From: Marthasterias glacialis | Taxonomy: Eukaryota > Echinodermata > Asteroidea > Forcipulatida > Asteriidae | Length of the DNA: 64,000 nt | Reading direction: 5' to 3' | NCBI GenBank assembly: GCA_911728455.2 | Contig: OU452235.1 | Location: 9,106,351 to 9,170,350 of the forward strand | Part shown: piece by piece, positions 21,825 through 36,800 of the stretch | How positions within the stretch are numbered: position 1 is the first letter of the stretch | Layout: the number at the start of each line of letters is the position of its first letter | The notes under the pieces: generated by a model | Told to the model about the DNA's origin: nothing | Databases searched by the model: none | The model's input: only the letters and a program-made list of their open reading frames with translations | Program-made: the position numbers and the translations under genes

Positions 21825-24800
21825 CTGATAATGAAAGAACACAGAGAACCACATAATCAAATAACTTAATACAAAGATTGCCATTTGAAAGGTATGATAC
21901 ATTGTTGGATGTTAGAAGAATCCTCAATTTCTGAACCAAAATATCAGTCAAAGACCATTACAAAATCTCATCAATTATGAGGCTATGTCTTTGAGAAAAT
22001 AGTAAAGAACAGTAAGTTTCAACTTTGTCAAAAATGTTCGATTACCATTGCGCTTAAAAAAATATACATTTTGGAATGATTCTAATTTTGCCTCTAAGTT
22101 AAAAATGTTAAGTAAACTTATTTCTTAAATACTCCCGGTTGTGCCCGAAGGTTTGCAAACCCACTAATGCGTGGCGACCCGTCGAATGATCATCGGTGCG
22201 TGTATTTTTTTGTGGCCAAATCACGTATCAATGTGTTTGCAAGATCGTGAAATTTACGGAAGTACATCCGTAAATATTTGCAACAGAGCGGATTGCCTTG
22301 GCACATACATTTGTTGAACAAAGTATTTGTAACTAAAGCATGGGAAATATTAGACTTATTATGTTCTTTTTATAGAAAATGTCAGTAACAAAAGTCTAAG
22401 ATATAACTTTAAAAAAAATAGTTTAAAAAAGGGTCTCACCTTCCCTTGGTCCTGCGCAAACCATGTTACGGGTCACAGTTTGAGGTAGTTTCGCATTACA
22501 TAATACCCGTGGCACATCGACACCAACGTGCACCTCTCGCAACACATTAGAGGTCGGTCTGTTCAGATCCAGTCGACCCCAACCAATCACAACCGCCGTT
22601 GTGTCTCCTTCGGCCACGTCAGGGATGTGCACGCGTTCGTCGTCATCCTCCTCAAAGTGGGTGTTTTGTGGCGGGAGACAGATTGGCCGTATGAAGTCAT
22701 TGAATTGGATGGACTCATTGAGATGAATTAGCGCCACATCGGACTCGTATGTTGAACGGTCAAAGTCAGGGTGTTTGATGATTTCACGCACAGATCTCTG
22801 TTGGGTCAGACATGGATACTAACTCAATAGTGAGTTACCGTCATAATTTCTTTTAGAAATCGCTATAAAAGCTACATAGGGTATAAACCGTCTGTAAAGT
22901 ACGAGCGTTCACACACCTCGATCATTAAAACAGTTGATCCGTCCATTGTTATCGCCAAGTTTTGTGAAAACCAGCCGTCAACTTGGAGAAATCTATTGGG
23001 ATTCGCTACGTTCCATGCCCTCATAAATCGAATTCTTAATCACACGAGTTCACTGGTATGCCAATCTTCTTTGCTTTTTGCTGAAAACCAATTTGCCCGT
23101 TTATAAAATGATGTAAAGTTGCCCGTTCCACTTCATTAAAACGTACATTACAATTTTGATTCAAAGTAAGAAGGAACATTTTTCTCAGAGGGATGGCCTT
23201 CAGAAGAAAAACTTGAATTGTAAGAATGTGTCTGTAACCCAGCTTGACATAAGCCCAAATATTATATTAAAAGGATGCCAGCATGGACAATGTAATGGTT
23301 GTTTGTAATTACAATACGTTTTAAACTTACAACAATGGTGTATTCAGTCGGCATGGTTCTCTTGTGAAGCCCCAGTGCAACATCCACGGTGTTTATGGGT
23401 ATTTCATGACCGTAAAATCTTGGCCTTTCCTCGTAGCTTCCTGTGACGCAATGGGCAGCAGTCATAATCCATTCCTCATTCAGCACGGAGCCACCGCAGA
23501 TGGAGTTATCAAAGATGTCATACCGAGGGGCGTTAATCATGAGAAGGACCTGCCATGGCCAGGAGCCTGGTGTGGCCTCTCGACCACCGGTGATGCGCCC
23601 GCTGTTAGGATGGTTCCTTGGTGGGATAGAACTCACGCCACATACTGTGTACAGAAAAAGGTTACCACATACCAAGTCATTACGTCAATCATCTACCATT
23701 CTCCGTCTATCGCAAAACACTGATTCAGTTACCAAACTGGCTGTCATCAGCCTCGCCCACTTTACACCTCTGCCACCGTTCCGGTATATTTTAATTTCGC
23801 TGTATGTTTTGCGAACTGGAATGAATAATTACAAACAAATAGCGATCGACGTGATCCAATCAAAGCATGCACTTCAAATCAAAACACAGCTCAGAACGTA
23901 ACTATGCTGGGGGAGGGTGGGTGATGTGGGGCGGGCTTACGGCCCCCTCGAAGCGCGTTCTCCCTTTGCTGGCCCTTTTAAATCTGTACCTTATTTGTCA
24001 ATTTTTGTCTTTCTACTTCAATTTTGTAGTATTGCAGTTGTTTAATTAGTGTTATCTGTAAATCATTTTCATCATTGTTTGAACTGAATGGACATGCTCC
24101 TATAATAACTTGATGCTAGTGCTGCCAGGCACCGCTATCCATTTTCCTACACAGGAATACATCATTTAACTCACTTGGTACACACACCGGTGGCTCCGGT
24201 GTCCACGTTCCATGCACCCCGCATTGGCTGGAACCTGGTCCTTTCATTTTATAGTACTCATCACACACGAATCCAATGCTGTTNNNNNNNNNNNNNNNNN
24301 NNNNNNNNNNNNNNNNNNNNNNNNNNNNNNNNNNNNNNNNNNNNNNNNNNNNNNNNNNNNNNNNNNNNNNNNNNNNNNNNNNNNNNNNNNNNNNNNNNNN
24401 NNNNNNNNNNNNNNNNNNNNNNNNNNNNNNNNNNNNNNNNNNNNNNNNNNNNNNNNNNNNNNNNNNNNNNNNNNNNNNNNNNNNNNNNNNNNNNNNNNNN
24501 NNNNNNNNNNNNNNNNNNNNNNNNNNNNNNNNNNNNNNNNNNNNNNNNNNNNNNNNNNNNNNNNNNNNNNNNNNNNNNNNNNNNNNNNNNNNNNNNNNNN
24601 NNNNNNNNNNNNNNNNNNNNNNNNNNNNNNNNNNNNNNNNNNNNNNNNNNNNNNNNNNNNNNNNNNNNNNNNNNNNNNNNNNNNNNNNNNNNNNNNNNNN
24701 NNNNNNNNNNNNNNNNNNNNNNNNNNNNNNNNNNNNNNNNNNNNNNNNNNNNNNNNNNNNNNNNNNNNNNNNNNNNNNNNNNNAAATTTTCAAAGATTCA

Positions 24801-27800
24801 TAATTAAAGAAGTACTTATCAAAGAGCCTTCTCAAACTTTTGCATGGAGGTGACACCATTTTGACCTTTACTTCCGGTTCAAACCGGACGTTTAACGCAA
24901 ACCGATTGTCCATGTGCGTTCAAGCGTGCCCCACATTGCTGTAGAAAATCCAATGCCATTATACATGTACACGTGGCTGTGTAACATCGACGCCCCCATT
25001 GCTATGCACATTAACCACACGTTGTTCTTAGTCTCTATTCAAGGTGCACACCCAACACTTTGTTAGTCTTTAATACAGGGCTTATTTAAACCTTTACAAA
25101 TCAACAAAAAAATCAACCGTTTGAGATATGAACTTTGTTCTTTCGACAAATGTCAAGGTAAGGGAGGGTCTTTCTTTATGACACAATAAGTGACCTCTGT
25201 GACATCTACTTCCGGTCAAACCGGAAGTAGCTCTTTTTATAAAATTGCTAAGAGCTAGGAACATGATTCTTTCACCAAATACCAAGGTTAGGAAAGGTCA
25301 TTCTCTTTTGCACATTTGGTGACCTCGGTGACCTCTACTTCCGGTCAAACCGGAAGTAGCTCCTCATTTAAGAGTGGTTGGAGTTAGGAACATGATTGTT
25401 TTGAGAAATATCAAGGTTAGGGAAGGTCTTTCTTTGTGAAACTTAAAGTGACCTTTGTGACCTCTACTTCTGGTCGAACTGGAAGTAGCTCTTCTTTTAA
25501 AAATGGTAAGAACTAGGAACATGATTCTTTCACCTAGTACCAAGGTAAGGGAAGACCCTTCTCTGTTGCACATTGCGGGACCTCTGTGACCTCTACTTCA
25601 GGTCAAGCCGGAAGTAGCTCCTCATTACTAAAGTGGTTGGAGGTAGGAACATTCTTTCACAAAACAACAAGGTTTGGGATGGTCCTTCTCTGTTGCATAT
25701 TGCGTGGCCTCTGAACTCTACTTCCGGTCAAACCGGAAGTAGCTCGTCATTTAAAATGGTAAGAGCTAGGAACATGATTCTTTCACCAAATACCAAGGTG
25801 AGGGAAGGTGCTTCTCTGCTAAAAATTTAATATTATATTTTAAAGCACAATTTCACGTTTTTATGTTTATATATTTAGATAGCTTAGTTGCTACATCAAA
25901 TAACAACTTTAAGTACCATAATCCGAACACCTTGTTTTTGTGATGTCACAAAAACCTATGTCTAGTTGTTTTTGTTGTTGTTTTTGTTATTGTTATTGTT
26001 TGTTATTTTTATTGTTATTGCTAGTGTTAGTATAAGAGTGTTAGTGTTAGTGTTGTTATCGTTATTGTCATTATTAGTATGTGACGAGTATAAATAATAT
26101 CCCCTACAAGATTTTTATTTTGCTTATTCATTGAGCGTAACTTATAAACATTCATTAGTCTCATCTTGTAGCACTCAACCACCGCGAGCGGCACGCTTTC
26201 CCGCCGTCATTCAAACTCTGGTCTTAAAAGACGCAACATCATTTTCTATGACGTCTTGTCTTTTATCCGTTACAAAAATGAATATACTGAGACCAACACT
26301 GCTGAGTCCTCTTACCCATTATTATCATTGTCGACCTAAATAAACAACTTTAAGGGTCACAAGTATATACTTCGTATATTTATAATTTATCATTATAATA
26401 ATAGTAAAATACCATTCTAGGAGATATAAGCAAACGTATTCAGCTGCTCTCTAAAATAGTAACATGTAGACCCAACGTACCTTGGTTTAATGATAACGTA
26501 TAACAAGTTAATTCAGAGCCGATGCACCTGGAACGTCGATAGCGATCCTCATCAGATTGATCGCCAGATATACAAATGTCGTAACTGCAATCGACTAGTT
26601 CTTTGAGTGAAGGTTAGAAGCATCAGTGATAAACATAGACTGATTGCGCGACCAATGTTGACTTGCGGTCACGCGACCTCAACGCCATACAGCTGAATAC
26701 GTGTAAATACACAGAGTCAGTACAAAAACAGTCGATTTTACTTTTACTTTTGTTAAGTGATAAATTAGTTAATCAGCCCCTTTATTTAAAGTAGTATGTT
26801 GTAGCATTGATTTGAATCACATCTCTGTTTCATAATTTAACATAATTCACTAAAAAGAGATATTTGCCATGCACTACCGGCGTCGGACGACTATGTAGCC
26901 AACACACCCGCCTGTTATTTTGTTTGTAATGTAGGCCTAAATCACTTAAAAAGAAAAAAAGAGTAAAGAACGTTAGAAAAGTGAGCATTTATACCTAACC
27001 GTGCGAAATTTCAAATAGCCAAAGGAATCACAAAGTTTTGGAAAGCAATTTTTTTTATGCTTTCAGTTTCAAAACCTTGATTTTTTTGTGTTGAAAAGTG
27101 TGTGGTGATCGCGGTCGTCTGGCCTACGTTCCGTCGTGCACTAGTACACATCGTGCCGTTCATACGTTACTTGTACACTTTTCAAGACTTGCTGGAACTG
27201 TCGTTACTGGCTTTATTCAGCGACTCGAAGGTCTCTGGTACAAACTCTGGAATATTTTCCATAGATTTCGAGCAAGAAATACCTCGATTGAATAAACTAA
27301 ATGCAACAATCATCGTGTGCCGTACCGCACTTTCCTGTGGAGTTTACATTATTCCCCAAACAGGTCACGTGACGCGGGTCGCGCAATCGGTCTATTGGTC
27401 AGTGCAATGTTATTGCCATGTTTGTGCAAACCAATTGGCGTCTTTTACAAAAGTACGCTGGTTGGGATGTTCTCTGTTCCGTTTCCTCAGATGTCAACTT
27501 CTTAGTAAAATCAAGATGTCTGTTCATTTTTTAAGAAAAAATTTGTTAATTTGCTTGGTAAAGTTTGACTATGACCCAAACTTTACAAACGGTGCAGAGA
27601 GGAATCTAACATAAGGAATCGACGGTTATGCACATAAATAAAACAATATCGTTTTCAACTTACATCAACAGTATTCTCAGTCGGACGGCTTCTCTTGTGG
27701 AGTCCCGCTGCTATATACACGGTGTTTGTGGGTATGACACTGCCGTAAAATCTCGCTCTATCCTCGTTACCTCCCGTGACGCAATGTGCAGCAGTCATCA

Positions 27801-30800
27801 CCCATTCTTCATTCAGCAACGAGCCACCGCAGATCGTGTTTAAGTCGTAAGCGGGAGCACGTATCCTTAAAAAGGTTTGCCATGGCCAAGATCCAGGTTT
27901 GGTCCATCTCCCCCCGACGATTCGTCCTTTTGGACGGGGTCTTGGACGGATAGAAGTCACACCACACACTGTATAAAAAGGTTAACACGAGACAAAGTCA
28001 TTCTATAAATCCTTCACTTGTCTCCAATTGTCTTCGTCAATCGCAAAACCCTTTTTTCATTTCCCCTGTGTTCACTTGCCTTTTTCACACCTCAGACTTG
28101 ATATCCTGTCTGCCATTGTAATACGTAAAGTATCTACATATATTCATTATGAGTGAATTAGATAATAAAATAAAAAATAAAACAAGTTCTTGAGTTCTTA
28201 TCCGGATGTACGCCCATTACGTTTTGGAAAATCACTCCACACCCAATGCCCCTGCGCAAAATGATCTTCTGGTAATATATATCTAAAATAAACAAAGAAA
28301 AACGGAGCTGCAAATTACATAAGAAGAGTTTAACCTTACCCCCACAAGAAGTGGGACATATCAATAATAGTAATAATAGAACAAAGAAAATAATCAACAA
28401 CCCTAAAAAAACACACATAATGAACAAAATGTAATAAACAAGTAAGTTGCTATTAATAACAATCGTCATGAATACAAAATATATAGCCTACGTTATTTAC
28501 TATAAATAAACGTTTACAAAAGAAAATTTTGTTGTCTCAAAATAACACTTTTTCCTCAAAATAAAATAATTATTCGTTTTTCTCAAAATTTTCTTTCAGG
28601 GGCTTAAGCCGCTGCCGCATTGGACTTTTGGGTCTGGTAACTTACCGGCCCGGTAAGTTAACTTACCGGCTCGATAAGTTAATAGCTGTTCGCACTTGGA
28701 TTAATTTATGTCCGGTAGGTTGACAAATTAGATCTCGAGGTCACAGGCTAGGTCACCATTTGACGCACGACGCAGTAGTCGACGCTGACGCCTCAGCGAC
28801 TACAGACTGCAATGAAACGGTTCAGTATCCAGCGATCACAGCGTCCGGCGATTAGCATCGCTTGACCAACTATAAACCAGCCTTAACGGAAGTCACGTGA
28901 CAGGAATTTCAAGTTACCGGAGTGGTGCGTTCGCATTGGACTTCATGTCCTTGTTAAGTTACTGCGACTCGAATCGGCCTGTTAAGTTAACAGCGCTGAG
29001 GCGGTAATTTACCACCCCGGTAAGTTACCGGCTGTACGCACTTGGACTTAATATCGGCAAGTTAGCAATTTGCGGCGGTAAGTTAAACATTTTAAGTCCA
29101 ATGCGAACGCGGCTATATTCCATTTATTTTATTTTATTAATTTATTGTTTTAATATACACAATATGCACACACTTTGAAAACATCCAATTAAAACGACAG
29201 GCTCCTACTACGTAAATACATGTAGTGTACGGATGATACAGGGCGCACAACTTTTTCATGAAGTGTACCTGGTACACACACTGGTGGCTCCGGTGTCCAC
29301 GTTCCATTCACCCCGCATTGGCTCGAACCAGTTCCTTCCATTTCATAATAATCGTGACACACAAAATCAATGCTGTTGGAGTAGCTGAAATTTCTGCCCG
29401 AGTTGTACAAGATCTCGCCGTTGGTGATGGGCCGTGGGGCATCGCATTTTACGACTGGAAAAACGAATCGCATACGGTAATTCATACAGTGGTCATATTT
29501 CTTAAATTTTAGGAGCTTGTTCAAGTAAAAGCAGCCACAGCATAACCAGATCTTGTGGAAATTCATGTTTTCGGGAAAATAAAGTTTGTGTGAGTGGTAC
29601 AAAAGCTGAGTCCAATGGATTACAAACTGTCCGTTAATTTGGTCGTCCAAAACGTCATCATTAGGCTAACTGAATTGATTTTTTTGTAAATGTTCATGCC
29701 TCAATATAAAATTGAATGGCGGTTTCAGTTGCAGAGGCAAATTTACTTTAATGCGAATGGATAGCAGTGAAATAGATTGCTTTTTCGATAAAACTGACCG
29801 AGATATCCTATAGGGTCTATTTTTTCCACCATTTTAGAAATATTCGTTCCTTCGATAAAATATTTCGTGCCCTCTAAACTTTTTTTTTCGGAACGAATGA
29901 AGGGATTTCGAGGGGACGAACAAATATTTCGAAAGAACGAATAATTTCCAAAACATAACTGTCGTTTTTATTTATCTATTATTTTTGATTGTTTTATATA
30001 TTCATTATTTTTGTCTGTGCCTGTACATGAAGGGCCCCGTACGTGAGTATCTGCTGATGTTTTTCTGTCCTTCAAAGCTCAAGACTGTTAAATCAAGTTC
30101 CTTTCTCCGTATAACCTGTGAATTGAAACAGATTTATACTTACTATCACAGACAGGTTGGACACCAGACCAAGTACCATCAGCTTGACATGACCTCGATG
30201 TAGATCCGTTTATGTGATAGCCACCCATACAGCTAAATGTTACGGAGTATCTGAAGGTAAAGTTGGTGCCTGATATCCAACCATATGAAGGGGGGTAGAG
30301 GGGTGGACAAGATCGGCCTAAAAACAACAAACGAGAAGCATTCAAACGTTGTGCCAAGACTAGAGAGGAGGTAGAGGTGACCAGTTAAATGCTGTGTAAT
30401 TATGTGTAAAGGTCTGTGTACCACGCTTGAACGTTCGAGTAGATTGTGCCTATCATAGGCATAATTTATGCCCTATTGAAATGTTCCCTGTTTGCCAAAT
30501 TTAGAGATTAATGTGACCAAGCCAGGTCTGTTTCAGGAAATGGCGCGGAGATAATTAAAATTCAACCATGGGAACGAGGTTGCTTAATATAAGGAAAGGT
30601 TCAGGCCGTGTCCGATTTGGCGGCTACGGCTACGGCTACGGCTTTTCGAGCACACATGCGTTAAAGTATAGGTTGAACATTCTTACCAACACCCTTAGTG
30701 ACAGTCGTAGACGTAGCCACATCCGCTATTTTGGGTACGCCCCAAGATGGCAACATGCAACACTCTGACAAGGAGGTTGCATAATCCTCACCTGTGACGT

Positions 30801-33800
30801 AATACCTTGCGCGGAATCCCATTTTCTGTATAGAGTCATCGGAATGAAACGTCACATTGGCTATATTCCCGGATGTTGTGATACTTGCAGGAAGATCAGT
30901 TGGTGTCTCACCGCAGAATGGTCCTCCTACCTCGTTATCGTAATAAACCTTAAACAGAAAACACAATTGTACTGCTTGTGAAATGTTTTTGACGCTGGCT
31001 CTCTTCAACTTATTTCGCACGACAGACTTGCTCAGGAAATCACCGGACATGTTGAGTGACATTTAATAGCAATAGCCGTGTGCTGAAGCGTAGAAGGGCT
31101 AGAAATGTTGACACAAAGTTCAATTTGGTATTTTGCCTCGCTGGGTAGTTGTTTTCCAGGATATATCAGAACTAATTGAACTTGTCGAGGTTCTCATAAT
31201 ACCATGCTAGCTTGGGGAAACACTCGGTAAAAAACAAACAAACAAACAAACAAACAAACAAAAAAAAAAAAAAAGAAAAAAAAAAAAAAAGAAAGAAAGA
31301 AACAAACCCTGAAAACTTTTGTCTGAGGATTTTCAGAACAGCTCTCATTCAACTTACCGCTACTGACTACGGAGCCCCTAATGGGACAGGTAAAATAAGG
31401 GGGGGGGGAAGTAATACAGTTTTTACCGAGTACACCGAAAACTCAAGACTTTCAAGAAACTTCGTTATTAATCACTCTCTTCTCCTCTCAATTAAACAAA
31501 CAGCACATAAATCTGCTGTTAGTGTTACAGCAACATTGGAAAGATATTAAGAAATTAAATGATATATCAAGGGCTTCATACCCGCTGAATTATTTCGAAG
31601 GAACGCAACAACAATGTATATGAATTCGTTTAATCGAAGAAAAAATTAATTCCACTAAATTTGCTTCGTCTCCTCAAAATAATATTTTGTTCCACAGAAA
31701 TAATTTATTTTGTTCCCTCAAAATACTATTTCGTTTCTTTGAAATATTTTTTCGCTCTCACGAAATAGTTCCGAGGAAACCCCAAAATACTTTCCCTGTG
31801 TTGCCTTACTATTATAGGGACTCCGTATCGCACAACTGTTTTCGTATGAAGTAGAATAATCCTAGCTGCTTTTTTAGTTTAAAAGCCTCCGAAATCACCT
31901 GCTTATTTCGTTTGCACACAATTTTCCCAAGAGAAGCGTTAACCGATTGTCATTATTTTTTCTTTCTCAATGAAACGAGACCACACAAATTGAATGAAAT
32001 CTTTGTAGATTGGTTGTAGATAGTATGGTGCGTCTATTGAAATTAGAAGGTTTGGACAACTTTACTCTTCAAAAGATAAACTACTATTGTATCAAAAGTC
32101 AATGTTAAAATTAAATTTGTTGTTTTGTCATCAATTTGTTCTTTGATTTGTCGATATGATGCCTACTTTGACATAGTCGTAAGGACATGGTACACTGGGA
32201 TGCGATTCTACTTTGAATGCCTCAAACACGATGTTGATTGAGTATCCGAAGTCGACGTGTATCAGCCAGTTACATTCAGCATTCCGTGGATAATCGTCAG
32301 GGTAGTCCGGCGTCTGGAACTCATCTTCTTCCGAAGTATGAACAAGATCCCTGCAAGAAACTGAATCACACAAAAAGTGCTAATATAACAGTCTCTTTGT
32401 CGTAATACAAGTTTGGGAGGAAAGAGAGGGAAAAACGCAGAAGTGTAAAAGACAAGGGTAGTATAGTACCGTCTGGAGCTGCTTAGCGGTTTAGCCAACT
32501 TCACTGTACTTGAGCAGATTACTTGAGCAGGTAACAGCGCAAGTGTAATTCAAAGGGTAGCAAGAAAATGATACGGCCAATTTTGTCTTCAATGTGTATT
32601 TTCATTGTTACGTCATTTGTTTACTATCAGTAAGCGTCAGAATTGTACCAATTTAAGCAACCTTTATTTTTATTACCACTTTCAACATTTTGTTGTACGT
32701 TTTCATAACCGTATTCTACGTTGTCATTCGAAAGAACATTTTAAAACAATACCAAGATAACATCACATGTTACCGCATCGTGTTCGTCTTAGTCTGCTTT
32801 CACTTGCATGCTTGGATGAGCATTAAGAATGTTGATGTTCAACATGCAATAAGAAATAAGTTACCTTTGCAACTGTGATTATCTGGCTGTAGCTGGTAAT
32901 GTTGATGACAAGAACAGTAATATCCCGATACGAAGTTATGACACACTTGCTCACATCCGCCGTTGTTTACCAAGCACTCGTTGATATCTAAAGCCAACAT
33001 GTGAGAAAAGATTGTACACATAATAAATAACAGGTTAGATGGCTTTAAACAGTAGCCACATTGTAGTGTGGAAGTGTAATACTTTAGAACATAAATCACT
33101 AAATAAATGTACAACAAAATAAGGCCCTTTGTAAATTCGTGAAACGAATTGTGAATCCGTAATACCAGTCTGTGTATCCATATAATAACTTGCACGGAAT
33201 CTTCAATAGCACACTGTAATTGCGTAGATTGTAGTTATCCGTTTTTGTTTTATTGATCTAATGATTGATTGTATGAACGACAGACAGACAGTTAGACAGA
33301 CAGACAGACAGACAGTACGACCGACCGACTTAATGTCTTTTTGATGCACATTTTGATGAAATTCAGATTAGCTTTGTAATAATGTGACTAAGCATTGGGT
33401 TTATCTTTTTATCGTTTATCTTTTGTTGTTATTATTCTTATTATTTCTATTTTGCTGACGTACCCGTGGCAACGTAATGTGCGACGAATCCAGCAAAATG
33501 TTGTTCGTTGGAGAAGTCTGAGTGAAACTCGACAACCATGTTGCTATTTGGTGACGTCATGTTCCTGTCGCGGGGGGTCATGAACTCCATGAACTGTTCA
33601 TTACCACAGAAGGTTACAGTCTCGTTGGAACTTGACACCTTTGGATAAGAACTAGTGTTTCAGATTTGTAACATAAAAGAACAATACAAGATTTTGATTC
33701 AAGTAGGTCCAGAACTCGGTGTGAGTAAGGTCTCTGAAGTATTATTACAATTATTGCTTTCTTTTTAATCACACGACATTTTTTCAATTTCAGAGCTGCT

Positions 33801-36800
33801 TATAAAATAGTTGAGATTACCACAATTGAAAGGTGTTTCTTCTTCATTTAGAAAATCTGATTGGATTGGAGATTAAGCTGGATAATTCATGTGATAATGA
33901 TGTGAGAGAACGGGAACTTGAAACATTTCGATTTTTTTTTGAGCAGATCGTTGGCGTTGAAAGGTTAAGAAATATTTTCATGTAACGTGTACAGTGTAAA
34001 GGCTGGTTTATAGTCGGTCGCGCGATGGTCGCACGACGGTAAAATTGACGCACGACGCAGTTTATAGTCGCCGCTGACGCCTCAGCGACCATAGACTGCA
34101 ATGAAAAGGCTCAGCGTCTAGCGATCACAGCGTCGGGCGACTATCATCGCGCGACCAACTATAAACCAGCCTTAACGCGTAAGTTTCTTTGTCTGCTTCT
34201 GTAGCAATCTGCAAGAGACTTCTTTGGTACATCACTGAACATAGCTCATGCGTTGACCAGGGCCCAATTTCATGGCGCTGGTTACCAAAGATTTCTGCGC
34301 TTACGGCGGCCCATAAAGCACGTACTCTTATGGGCTGTGGCGGGGCGTTAAGTGCAGAATTCTGCGGTAAGCAGAGCCATGAAACTGACCCCAGACCATA
34401 GACATGTAGGCCATACATGTCTAGTTATTTTAATATTCGATTATGGCCTGACGCACGCGTCACACGTAGACGTTACGCACAAACATGTGTCTTAACCATA
34501 GAGCTATACATATTGACTAGAGCGCTAACTCTACATTGTATATGCACAACCGATTTGAAGTCGTGCTGCACGCAGACATGTTTAGTCAATGTGCGTCATT
34601 GAAGAAAGATTTTAATTTTCAAAGAGCATTTGCCCGCGAGTGTTCTGCATGTTTTGCGAGCGCGCGTCTATGACTGTATGACGGAGCTCAAGCACATGTC
34701 AATATTTGAGTAAATGGTGCAAAGTTCTTCCTTTCACTGCAGAAAATTAAATGATGCAAGAAACAAAAAAAAAATCGTCGAGGCACGTTTTCAAACGCGC
34801 ACGAGACGTGACGCACGGGCGAATGCAGTACTAGATACGCGTGCGCCGAGGTTAGCCACGCGCATTAACTGATTGCTTGTCTTCTGATATAAGTGATTCT
34901 ATAACGCTAGGAAAATGAACAAAGCAGTGGTATGCATATAGCCATAACCCAGCCGTACAAGATTTCAAGTTTTCCATAGGTTTGTTCACAAACATGGATG
35001 CGTCCAGGCGGCTTCAATGTACGAACATTTATTTTTGTAAAATTGTCTACGTGCTCGGCATGTGAGTCTGAAAATTGTATTTGTTTTGGTTTACAGCAAT
35101 TTGGGCGATTAATATGAATCACTATAAAATATTTGACAGTGTGAGTCATCAAATTTTGATTCTAGCTTTTTGTGGTAGCACGTTGCACTTCAAAAAAAAT
35201 TACCTTGACATAATCATATTCACAGTCATATGAAGCTTCTAGCTGGAAGAGACTGAAGTACAAGTCTATTGTGAATCCTCCAGGCACGCTTATGTTCCAG
35301 ACTCGATTTACGTTATCGCCATATGGCTCAGGATAGTCGGGTGACTCTAACTGCCCGAAGAGGGCGCTTCGGTGCACGGTGTCGCATGTTGTTTTGACGG
35401 GAAAATAGACAAAGCATATCCATATCAAAGCGATGAAATGCGTCCTTAATAAAATAATATTGTTACTTTGAAAAAGATAAATGGATAAGTGATTAGCTAA
35501 TCAAAAGAGTGCACAAAAGGGAAAGAGAAAAATAAAAGCAAAGAAAGAAAGCATCTCTTGTGGGTCAAACAAGTTACAACGATCTATACTAGTGAAAATG
35601 ATATATTTTTGTCACTGGCTTTCCCACAGGAAATGAATGCTAGTTTGATGACCAAATCTTGCTTTTGTGCGTTTACTCTACTCCTGTGGTTTGAAATAAA
35701 TTTGCTTAAAAAGGGAATTTTCTCCTAGATTGAACGACTGAGTCTGATTTAACATTCACTTGCCTCTTCATGACCAAAGTGTTATAGCAAACTAAAAAGA
35801 AGATCGAAAATTGACAATTGACTCGTTGTATAGCAATGTTTTAAAATGACTTCTTTAAACCCTCGGGTCATCCGCAATGAAAATTTTACGCTGTGTATCC
35901 ATAAGCTGATTTTTTTTATCAACACCCTGTCTTTTAGGTCAATAACCCCCCTATGCAAGCCCAAAGCTACACTAAATGACCATGTGGGTGAATTGGAGTG
36001 CCAGTCAAGACTTAGAATTGCGTTATTTACGATCAGTGTGCGGCCGCAAGTTGTTTTCACAAAGTGCATACCGCCTTGTGCCAATGACCCTTAGCACAAT
36101 GGTCAATCAATTACTGCACGGAGACAGGTGGCTGCTGTCTTTCAACACTCCTTACTCTGCAGTGGTTAGGGTCTGGCCAATGAAAGTTTACAGCTTGTGG
36201 GGAATACCAGGGTGAGGTTTACATGGAATCTTGGATTTTTTGGCCCATTGAAAAAAGTTATTGCCATATTTGGTAGGACCTGCTGAATTAAATCATCTCG
36301 TGGCTGACAAAAGGGTTAAGATCTAAGAACATGCCAGGTGCCGGCAGGATGCCAGTAAGTTGAAATGGTGCCGACTTTGCCAGTGAAGATCACAGTGCTA
36401 AACAAATCTTTTCCGTGGGTCCCGCGGTGAGCACGCTAATGCTGCTCCGTGCGGTGATGTCCCTGCTGCTGATGTGGCCCGGCGTGCTATTATTTTGCTG
36501 TTTATGATGATGGCTTTCAAGGGACATCGCACATTATTATATTGACGCCAATATTGGCGTCAATATTCACGTTTTGTACCCCATATTCACGACATGGCTC
36601 CAAGTCCTAAATATTAACGCCAGAATTGACGCCAATATTCACGACTTGTGCCCAAAGTCGCAAATATTTACACCAATATTCACGATTGTGCCCCAAGTCG
36701 CAAACCCACTCAGGCGTGAATATTTATGGTTTTGTTAGCAACCTGAAATGTTTGGTTCTGCGTGTGCGTACTTTTCTATATACATTCAGCTCTTACACAG

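Noticed and set aside
24116-24913. Long open frames crossing the N gap on both strands
   Set aside because: They are open only because N codons cannot be read as stops; the CCP part at 24175-24283 is the only supported coding sequence.
32340-32352. TTGCAG as the acceptor of the gene 2 CUB2 exon
   Set aside because: It gives the wrong phase for the EGF exon and loses the conserved Cys; the upstream GATTCAG gives phase 1 and the exact 194-nt length.
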